This document shows positions 1-6,758 of a DNA stretch of 7,397 nt, piece by piece (positions within the stretch are counted from its first letter, which is position 1; every line of letters begins with the position of its first letter). The stretch comes from CAYWHE01 sp964458125. GTDB lineage: Bacteria > Bacteroidota > Bacteroidia > AKYH767-A > OLB10. The position numbers were made by a program, and so were the translations under genes. The notes below the pieces were generated by a model that did not search any database, was not told the DNA's origin, and saw nothing but the letters and a program-made list of their open reading frames with translations. Location: positions 1-7,397 of the forward strand of contig CAYWHE010000206.1 in assembly GCA_964458125.1 (NCBI GenBank), in the 5' to 3' direction.

Positions 1-2740
1 CCGGCACGGTATTCCAGGAATAAGAATAGGGCGAAACACCTCCGGAGGGAGTAACAGTTGCCTTTCCTCCTGCCCCGCCGTTACAGCGAACATTGGTCTT
101 ATTGATATTCAAAATCAGGTTGGTGGACGGTTGTGTGACTACAATGGATGTTTTCTTGGTACAGCCATTGGCATCGGTAGCCGTGACGATGTAGGTTCCG
201 GCAGCCAGGGAATTCCTGTTCTGGACCGTACTGCCATTATTCCACAAAAAAGTATACGATGGCGTGCCACCCACCGGGGTTATAGTGATGCTGCCCGTAC
301 TCATACCTTTGCATGCCAGGTCGGTTTTTACAACGGAAACAGTCAGTGGCAAGGGCTGTGATACCGTTACGGATTGCGATTGGGAACAACCTGGTGAATA
401 GGTCACGGTAACCGTATATGTTCCTGCCGGCAGTCCGCTTCTGTCTTCGGTAGTCGAACCGTCATCCCAAAGATACGAAGGTGACCCCGTTCCGGAAGAG
501 GAAGACATATCAATACTTCCGTTGCTTCCGCCGGAACAGGAAACAGGAACTGCCGTCGCGGTCAGCGCAATGTTACAACATACGGTGGTGGTGGTCACGA
601 CCGACAGGCTACCCGTGCAGCCGCTCCCGTCCGTAACAGTTACCGTATAGGTACCCGCCGTACTAACCAAGGCGGCTTGCGTAGTTGCGCCCGTTGACCA
701 GTTATATCCCGCATAACCTGCTCCGGCAGTCAGGGTGATTGAACTTCCGGCACAGAAAGGAACATTTCCCGAAACCGTCAACGGATTCGTAATGCTGAAA
801 TTATTATCATTGATATCAAAGAAAATATTTCCGGCACCTTCAATCATGATGCGTGCGGTAGTCGTGCTTAAACCGGCCGGGAAGTTTACCGTACAACTTC
901 CGGTATTGGGCGCAGCGGCGGCGAGGACAACAGGAAATGTGTTTCCCCCGTCAGTTGAAAGCAGTATATTCACCGATGCCGTTGAAACAGGTGCGAGATT
1001 GGTGCCTGCCACCTTCCAGGTAATCAATGGACAACTAACCTGCTGAACGGAAATACCAGAAGCGTTGGGATAGGTTACTTTAAACGTATCGGCTACATTC
1101 ACAACGTGAATCAACACCGCTGTATCATTATAGGTCACGCCCCCGCCGGTATTTCTTTCATCACGAAGCGTCACCCTGAATTTCATGTCCCGGGCATAGG
1201 TCGGGTAAATTTCACCCGGGTTTACCACGTTGCCGAGTATATTGCTCAATTTCGGGAAAATTCGCTCGCCATTGGCGGAGGGGCTATTGGAACGGTATAT
1301 GGGCGCGTTTCCGCCGGGTGCATTCCAGGTTCCGGCAGGACCCAAATCATATTGTTCCCAGCTAAAGTCAATGGGATCAGCATCCGGGTCATGTCCGTAG
1401 GCTTTTAATTTAAAAGCGGCCAGGTAAGGAATATACTTCACTCCTGTCAGTGAATCAAGCACCGGAGCTGTGTTGCCGGTTGGTGTGCTGACCGGGCAGG
1501 TGTTTCCATTGCCGATGGTTATAAAATTATACATTTCATCAAAACTGTGGGTATGAAAATAGGCAATACTGTGCGGGGCCAGGTCATCACTTCCGCAGAT
1601 GCCCGCATAGGCCTGGATGGTAATGCCGCTTCCCGGTTCATAAGCGTGGGTGCCGGAACGGTTGCCGTTGCAGGAACCGGTAACGGAATTAAAGGTATGG
1701 TTACCACCAAACTGGTGACCCATTTCATGCGCTACGTAATCCACATCGAATGGATCGTTAACGGGATTGGAGGAACCTGTAACCCCTCTTGCCTTATTGC
1801 TGGAACTGCAGACGCAACTCAGATTGGCCACACCGCCGCCGCCGGTACTGAATACATGGCCGATATCATAATTGGCGCTGCCGATAACGGTGGTGATGTT
1901 GGTCTGGTTTTGCCCGAGCATGGTGCTTCCGCTGTTGTTCGTATAGGGATCGGTGCCTGCATTCAGGTATATCAATAAGGTATCATTGGGTATCAGCACC
2001 AAATGAACATCCAGTTCACGCATATAAATTCCATCCACCCGGTTCACGGAAGTAACCATTCCGGCCAGCGCCCCGGCCACCGTACCCCCGAAATAAGCCG
2101 CATATTCACCTGTGCAGGCCAGCGCCAGACGGTAGGTCCTTAACTGGCTGGCGGTGCTCCGGTTGGCGGAATTCCCATCACGACTTTGCTGATGATCCTG
2201 TAAGGGAATTTCCCCTTCCAGTTCACAAATCATTTGCGGATGCCGGCCGCTCTCCAGTTTGTAATAAACCAGGTATTCATCCGTATGATGAAGGCCAAGG
2301 GGTTCAATAATAACCTGTCCTTCTGGGGTGTTGATATAAGCATGAAAACCAAAAGGGGTAAAATCACAGCGAACCGACATCAGCCGGTTCACGGCCCCGT
2401 TGCCACCAAAGGTACGGATACCGGGATAGGCGGCCTGCAGATCCGGATGCATCACCGGAATTTCAACAAGCAGGAAAGATTCGAAACGACCGCCAGGCAT
2501 TGGTAATTCCAGCGTGACAGGTCTCTGCTGAGGATCCTGGAAATGCGATGAAGATTTTAAAACCTGCTGAATACCATTCAGGTCAAGATAATACAATGAA
2601 TACGCGACGGGGATCCATTGATGCCCGGCTTCCATGTATTTCCGGGTGGTTTCTTCAGGCTGCCATAAATTTTGTGTTTGTGCCCGCAGAAAAAAAGGGA
2701 GAGCCATTATCATCCAGAAGATGCAGTTACCTTTTTTCAT
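1..2740 (-). CDS. Secreted reprolysin-like zinc metallopeptidase with SprB repeats (3' end off the window)
   Basis: This reading frame stays open for 913 codons from the ATG at 2740 to the left edge, so the C-terminus is missing. It begins with a signal peptide (MKKGNCIF..., hydrophobic core, likely cleavage near A20-Q21). A propeptide-like region runs to about residue 200. The metzincin catalytic domain follows (~200-430) with HEMGHQFGGNH at 338-348: H338, H342 and H348 should bind zinc and E339 is the catalytic base. The downstream segment TIQAYAGIC (374-382) matches the family Met-turn region, but the methionine is replaced by Q376. Residues ~430-650 resemble the beta-rich region that follows the protease domain in Bacteroidota relatives. 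An Ig-like module (~652-720) and two and a half SprB-type repeats (723-913) come next. An in-frame TAA upstream with no other ATG between supports this start. The protein should be an extracellular endopeptidase. T9SS export is inferred, since any sorting domain lies beyond the window. Substrate unknown. Confidence 0.92.
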   Translation of the reverse strand, partial: MKKGNCIFWMIMALPFFLRAQTQNLWQPEETTRKYMEAGHQWIPVAYSLYYLDLNGIQQVLKSSSHFQDPQQRPVTLELPMPGGRFESFLLVEIPVMHPDLQAAYPGIRTFGGNGAVNRLMSVRCDFTPFGFHAYINTPEGQVIIEPLGLHHTDEYLVYYKLESGRHPQMICELEGEIPLQDHQQSRDGNSANRSTASQLRTYRLALACTGEYAAYFGGTVAGALAGMVTSVNRVDGIYMRELDVHLVLIPNDTLLIYLNAGTDPYTNNSGSTMLGQNQTNITTVIGSANYDIGHVFSTGGGGVANLSCVCSSSNKARGVTGSSNPVNDPFDVDYVAHEMGHQFGGNHTFNSVTGSCNGNRSGTHAYEPGSGITIQAYAGICGSDDLAPHSIAYFHTHSFDEMYNFITIGNGNTCPVSTPTGNTAPVLDSLTGVKYIPYLAAFKLKAYGHDPDADPIDFSWEQYDLGPAGTWNAPGGNAPIYRSNSPSANGERIFPKLSNILGNVVNPGEIYPTYARDMKFRVTLRDERNTGGGVTYNDTAVLIHVVNVADTFKVTYPNASGISVQQVSCPLITWKVAGTNLAPVSTASVNILLSTDGGNTFPVVLAAAAPNTGSCTVNFPAGLSTTTARIMIEGAGNIFFDINDNNFSITNPLTVSGNVPFCAGSSITLTAGAGYAGYNWSTGATTQAALVSTAGTYTVTVTDGSGCTGSLSVVTTTTVCCNIALTATAVPVSCSGGSNGSIDMSSSSGTGSPSYLWDDGSTTEDRSGLPAGTYTVTVTYSPGCSQSQSVTVSQPLPLTVSVVKTDLACKGMSTGSITITPVGGTPSYTFLWNNGSTVQNRNSLAAGTYIVTATDANGCTKKTSIVVTQPSTNLILNINKTNVRCNGGAGGKATVTPSGGVSPYSYSWNTVP
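2..574 (-). repeat. SprB-type repeat array in the metallopeptidase tail
   Basis: Residues 723-913 of the protease hold tandem modules of about 75 residues: 723-797, 798-873, and a third cut by the window edge from 874. Each shows the SprB pattern: a 'C.GG..G' or 'CKGMSTG' segment, a Gly-rich 'GG.PSYTFLW' strand, 'LPAGTYTVTV' or 'LAAGTYIVTA', then 'GC' and a closing '(V)TQP' or 'VSQP'. Modules of this kind occur in SprB, the Flavobacterium gliding adhesin, and in many secreted Bacteroidota proteins. They probably act as extended stalk or adhesive domains. Confidence 0.85.
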
Positions 2741-2891
2741 AAAATATCTGTTTAGGAGTAGAGGCCGGGCGACCAGGTGTATAGCAAAGCAAATAAAAAG
2801 AAATGAAATTAGCAAATTATTTACACCTGAAACCGTACAAAAAGAGCATTAACCGGACCGGATCCATTCAATCAGGCTTGCTGACAAGGAT

Positions 2892-2907
2892 CATGAAACG
2901 GTTCATG
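2892..2907. repeat. Perfect 6-bp inverted repeat, candidate operator
   Basis: CATGAA at 2892-2897 and TTCATG at 2902-2907 form a perfect dyad around a 4-base centre (ACGG). It sits inside the divergent promoter region, about 150 bp from the protease start and 130 bp from the other start. The location would suit a regulator site, but a dyad of this size can arise by chance. Confidence 0.2.
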
Positions 2908-3001
2908 CTGCCAAACTCAGGGCAACTTTCTTCCACCTTTGTCTTTAAACCTGTTCTCATGCCAGGCTAAAAATTTTCTTTACGATGTCCGGAATATTTC
3001 C

Positions 3002-3009
3002 TATTTTTG
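3002..3009 (+). promoter_or_regulatory. Candidate Bacteroidota -7 promoter element (TATTTTTG)
   Basis: TATTTTTG matches the Bacteroidota sigma-A -7 consensus TAnnTTTG exactly. It lies 26 bp upstream of the ATG at 3036, which would give a short leader of about 20 nt. A T-rich stretch (TTTTCTT, 2974-2980) lies at a plausible distance for the -33 element, though no clean TTG is present there. Because the element lies downstream of the in-frame ATG at 2985, it supports 3036 as the real start. Confidence 0.5.
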
Positions 3010-3035
3010 ACTATCCTAATATTTATCCAACTTCC

Positions 3036-5610
3036 ATGAAAAAGTACCTCTGCCTCCTTCTCTGGAGCGTCACCACCTTGAATGCTCATGCCCAGCTCAA
3101 CATGCAATTCCGGTCCAACTTCCCCTATGCCGGTCAGTCGCTGGCCAATATCTGGGGGTATGTGGATTCGCTTGGCAATGAATATGCGCTGGTTGGCACT
3201 TCAACAGGCGTCTCTATTGTGGATGTTACGAACCCGGTCAATCCCATTCAAAAATTTACTGTAACAGGCACCAATTCCTCCTGGAGAGAAATCAAAACCT
3301 GGGGAAAGTATGCGTATGTCACCACAGAAGGTTGTTGCCTGGGGCTGCAGATCATCAACCTGTCCAACCTGCCGGCCTCCGTATCATCCTCCTACTGGAC
3401 CGGCAGCGGAGCCATTGCCGGTCAGCTTCAGAAAGCCCATTCCCTGCATATTGATAATGGGTACCTGTATCTGAACGGATCAAACCTGTTTGGCGGTGCA
3501 GCTATTATTGCAAGTCTGGCCAACCCCCTTAATCCCACTTACATGAGCAACACACAACTGTCCTTTACCGGCAACATCCGTTATGTTCACGACTGTTACG
3601 TGAGGAATGACACCATGTACGGGGCTAACATATATGCAGGGTTTTTCACGATCATCAACGTCAGTAACAAGAGCAATCCGGTATTGGTTAATTACCAGAA
3701 CACCCCGAATAACTTCACCCATAATTGCTGGCTTTCGGACGACGGAAGGAAAATTTTCACCACGGATGAAACAACCAATTCCTTTTTGACTTCCTACGAT
3801 ATTTCAAACCCTGCCAATATTACCTATCTGGACAAGGTTCAATCAAATCCCGGCAGCGGTTCCATTGTTCATAACACCTATGTTAAAAATGATTATGCGG
3901 TAACTTCCTGGTACAAGGATGGAGTAGTCATCGTTGATGCCGCGCGTCCGGATAACCTGGTCATCACCGGATCTTACGACACGTATGCCCAGGGAGCCGG
4001 CAACGGGTTTAACGGCTGCTGGGGAGTTTACCCCTACCTTCCATCCGGAAATATCATCGCCAGTGACATCAATAACGGCTTGTATGTGTTGACGCCGACT
4101 TATGTGCGGGCCTGCTACCTCGAAGGAATGGTAACGAACAGTTGCACAGGAGCCGGCTTGAGTAATGTCACCGTGCAGATCAGCGGAAACAACACGGAAG
4201 TTTCCGGCATTACCGGTAGTTATAAAACAGGGACGGCAACTTCAGGAACGTATTCGGTCACCTTCTCAAAAACCGGGTTTCAAAGTACGGTGGTCAATAA
4301 CGTCGGACTGAGTAACGGAGTGGTTACCAACCTGCAGGTTACGTTGACACCGTCCACCGCTCCCACATCCGTAAACCCTGCAATAACCAATGTTTCCTGC
4401 TTTGGCGGGAATAACGGACAGATAGCAACTTCACCTGCAGGCGGGATTGCACCCTTGCAATACATTTGGTCGAACGGTATGACCACTTCGGGAATCACCG
4501 CACTCAGCGCCGGAACCTATACGGTTACCGTTATGGATGACGGAGGATGCACGATTACTGCATCCTCAACCGTCAGTCAGCCGGCCGCACTGAACGCCAA
4601 TGCAGGAAGCAACACACCTGTATGCAAAGGAGGAAACCTGTCCCTCACTGCGGCGGCAGGTTTCAGTACCTATATCTGGAGCGGTCCCAACGGCTTCAAT
4701 TCCGGCCTTCAGAATCCAGTGCTTACCGGCGTGGACGGAAGCGCTTCCGGAAGCTACTCCGTGCTTGTAACGGATGGAGGCGGCTGCACCGACAGCAAAA
4801 GCACCAGTGTGCTGATCAGTGACATGTCGATTGCCGCAACCATCACTCATGTAGCCTGCTACCAGCAAAATACGGGCGCCATCGACATCACGGTAAGCGG
4901 CGGTATTGGCGGCTATACTTACCTCTGGAGCAACAACATGACCACAGAGGATTTGTCAAACCGGTATGCCAACACGTTTAAGGTAACGGTTACCGATATG
5001 GCAGGATGTACAAAAACCGGGAAATACACGGTTACCAACCTGGCCTCTTCCACCCTGTCCATAACCACCACGAAAACCAATGTTCGTTGCTTCGGAGCCA
5101 GCACAGGTAAGGCTACCCTCCTTCCTTCCGGCGGTTTGTCACCGTATGCATACTCCTGGAATACGGTTCCTGTTCAAACTACCGCCAGCATCTCAGGTCT
5201 TCCGGCCGGAACATATACAGGAACCGTTACCGATGCCGCCGGTTGCGTTAAAGTCAAATCCATCACCATCACTGAGCCGGTGCAGCTCATTGGTCTTCTC
5301 ACTCAATCGAACGTCACCGTAAACGGGGGTAATGACGGCAGCGCCACTGTTGCCGTCACGGGCGGAACACCACCATATACCTATAAGTGGAATACCGTTC
5401 CCAACCAGACAACTGCAACCATCAGCAACCTGACCGCCGGTTATTACAAGTGTAAGGTCTCTGATTCAAAAAGCTGTTACATGATAGTATCCACCACCAT
5501 TACCCAGCCTCCTCCCAGGATCAAATCCGGTCAGGAGGCAGAAACAGAAATACGCGTATACCCGAATCCTGTTCACGATATGCTGTATGTCAGCAACCTG
5601 CCTGCAGACG
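3036..5610 (+). CDS. Choice-of-anchor-B / LVIVD-repeat protein with SprB repeats and T9SS sorting domain (3' end lost in gap)
   Basis: I chose the ATG at 3036 because it begins a typical signal peptide (MKKYLCLLLW..., cleavage near AHA-Q20); the in-frame ATG at 2985 adds 17 residues and precedes the likely promoter. Residues ~21-357 form the choice-of-anchor-B region with LVIVD-type strands such as 'GVSIVDVTNP' (58-67), 'GLQIINLSN' (103-111) and 'GVVIVDAARP' (295-304), probably a beta-propeller-like fold. A carboxypeptidase-regulatory-like domain follows (~359-437). Then come SprB repeat 1 (445-518), an Ig-like module (519-595) and SprB repeats 2-4 (596-826). A linker leads to RVYPNPVHDMLYVSNL (840-855), the start of a T9SS type A sorting domain. 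Coding is certain to D858 at 5609; the scaffold gap then interrupts the sorting domain. No catalytic motif is visible. The protein is probably a surface or secreted scaffold or adhesin exported by T9SS; the exact role is unknown. Confidence 0.92.
4368..5519 (+). repeat. SprB/Ig-like repeat array in the choice-of-anchor-B protein
   Basis: Five modules of roughly 74-77 residues run in tandem: SprB 1 (445-518), an Ig-like module (519-595, starting near 'NTPVCKGGNLSLTA'), then SprB 2 (596-672), 3 (673-749) and 4 (750-826). Repeats 3 and 4 are the most alike, sharing 'WNTVP.QTTA.IS.L.AG.Y'. Most copies keep a Cys in the first strand and a Cys near the last strand ('GC' or 'SC'), a possible disulfide. 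Repeat 4 has lost the first Cys ('NVTVNGGNDGS'). Confidence 0.88.
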
Positions 5611-5710
5611 NNNNNNNNNNNNNNNNNNNNNNNNNNNNNNNNNNNNNNNNNNNNNNNNNNNNNNNNNNNNNNNNNNNNNNNNNNNNNNNNNNNNNNNNNN
5701 NNNNNNNNNN
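5611..5710. other. Scaffold gap of 100 N
   Basis: Exactly 100 N replace sequence here. A run of this length is a common placeholder for a gap of unknown size, so neither the reading frame nor the distance across it can be trusted. It falls about 20 residues into the T9SS sorting domain of the upstream gene; these domains usually span about 70-90 residues, so most of it is hidden. Confidence 0.95.
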
Positions 5711-5993
5711 AAACCAACTGGCAGATTAATTTTACCGCAAGTCATCGCGTCATTTTTTCAACATTTCACGATACCATGCCGGGGCTTTAATGTCCGATTT
5801 TGCCATGACTATCTGATTAACCGGGAAACCGATACGTAAATTTTTCAGGAATTTTTCCGCCGTATACATCCCGGGGTTCATTCATCTGGCTGTTTATCCC
5901 CTAACCAGAAAAATGACGGAAGTGTTTCATGCTTTACGGCTCCGTGTCGAACACCATACCTCATGAGCGCGCGAGGTTCTCCTGCCGGTATTG
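5711..5993. other. Post-gap segment, possible end of the T9SS protein, otherwise no gene seen
   Basis: The end of the upstream gene may lie here, but its frame is unknown. Read with the gap taken literally, the frame gives NQLAD and a stop at 5727-5729. The second frame stays open to a TAA at about 5839 (beginning KPTGRLILPQ). The third ends at about 5790. None carries a convincing T9SS C-terminal ending. The rest of the segment lies between convergent genes. I see no strong hairpin followed by a T-tract, so no terminator is called. Confidence 0.5.
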
Positions 5994-6758
5994 TCAGAGA
6001 ACAGGGTTCAGATTTTCCAATGGAACAATGGCATATCCTTCCCGTTTTGCAAATTCGAGGAACCTTTTTAAAACCGGAATAATCCGGGGCAGGGTATCAT
6101 GAAACAAAACAATATCCCCGCCTTTTAACCGACGCGTGACGCGTTCAAAAAGCACATCCTGATTTTTAATGGTGGTATCGTACGAACGGATACTCCATCC
6201 GATCACCGGGATACCCAGTTTTTTTACAACCCGCGCAATAGCCGGATTGGTCACGCCAAAGGGGGGGCGGAAGAACCCGACCTCCTGCCCTGTAATTTTC
6301 CGTATGGCCTCATTGGTGGTTCTGATTTCATCCTCTACTTTCCAGTCACTGTAAATATCAAAAAAATAACTGTGGCTCCAGGAATGATTGCCTACCCGAT
6401 GACCTTCTTCACAGATTCTCGTTAACAGGCCTTCATTGCCCGGAATACGCCTGCCGATGCAAAAAAAAGTGGCTGTCACCTGGTATTCCCTGAGCAGATC
6501 CAGCACACCTGGTGTCACTTCCGGGCACGGTCCATCATCAAAGCTTATGGCAATTTTCATTTCCCCGGTTGAACCGCTGCAACGGGCATCCAGGAAATAC
6601 CCGGACTGAATAAAATAAGCTCCCCAGGCGGTTACCGAGAGGTATAAAAATACGATCGGGAATACTATCCATCCCGGCCATGCCAGAAGCCATATGCCGG
6701 CCAGTGCCAAAAGCAGCGATACATAAAACAGCGGTCTGACAAACTTATACTTCAGCAT
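5994..6758 (-). CDS. Membrane-anchored NodB-type polysaccharide deacetylase family protein
   Basis: The ATG at 6758 gives 254 residues; a TTG at 6773 is a weaker alternative adding five residues. Two hydrophobic helices (~10-27 and ~29-50) form an N-terminal hairpin. The NodB homology domain covers ~68-250 and has the family motifs: SFDDG (72-76), with D74 as catalytic base and D75 as metal ligand; HSWSH (125-129), with metal-binding H125 and H129; RPPFG (164-168); W188 and D194 in the motif-4 region; and LFHD (218-221), with H220. It is therefore predicted to be an active metal-dependent carbohydrate-ester or N-deacetylase (CE4-like). The start overlaps the stop of the upstream ketosynthase-like gene by 7 bp (ATGCTGA), which suggests translational coupling. 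In that setting the substrate may be a lipid-linked or polyketide-derived intermediate rather than chitin or peptidoglycan; this is inference. Confidence 0.9.
   Translation of the reverse strand: MLKYKFVRPLFYVSLLLALAGIWLLAWPGWIVFPIVFLYLSVTAWGAYFIQSGYFLDARCSGSTGEMKIAISFDDGPCPEVTPGVLDLLREYQVTATFFCIGRRIPGNEGLLTRICEEGHRVGNHSWSHSYFFDIYSDWKVEDEIRTTNEAIRKITGQEVGFFRPPFGVTNPAIARVVKKLGIPVIGWSIRSYDTTIKNQDVLFERVTRRLKGGDIVLFHDTLPRIIPVLKRFLEFAKREGYAIVPLENLNPVL

Larger units (their letters stand above)
2741..3035. other. Divergent intergenic region between the protease and choice-of-anchor-B genes
   Basis: About 295 bp separate the two divergent start codons and must hold both promoters. The half next to the protease is AT-rich (2781-2830). 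On the minus strand it contains ATAATTTG (complement of 2813-2820), an imperfect match to the Bacteroidota -7 element TAnnTTTG because the spacer is one base short; it would give a ~65 nt leader for the protease. A good match lies on the plus strand at 3002-3009, and a short dyad at 2892-2907. I see no small gene, RNA gene or terminator here. The short plus-strand frame at 2634-2852 is antisense to the protease start and has no protein-like features. Confidence 0.6.

Noticed and set aside
735..1978. Plus-strand open frames at 735-1046, 1106-1408 and 1547-1978
   Set aside because: They lie antisense to the continuous metallopeptidase frame, have no recognisable domain or signal, and come from its codon bias.
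2234..2852. Plus-strand open frames at 2234-2506, 2548-2742 and 2634-2852
   Set aside because: They are antisense to the protease N-terminus, or extend from it into the intergenic region, with no protein-like features or promoter.
4566..4868. Minus-strand frame within the choice-of-anchor-B gene
   Set aside because: It is fully inside a well-supported plus-strand gene with clear repeat domains, and the frame reads as a shadow of those repeats.
4368..5519. Tandem repeated sequence considered as a CRISPR array or other DNA-level repeat
   Set aside because: The similarity is at the protein level, with ~75-residue modules diverged in nucleotide sequence; there are no short identical repeats with unique spacers.
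5940..5985. GC-rich stretch with GCGCGC and CCTC/GAGG arms near the deacetylase stop, considered as a terminator
   Set aside because: The arms are only four bases and no T-tract follows on either strand, so it does not support a terminator call.
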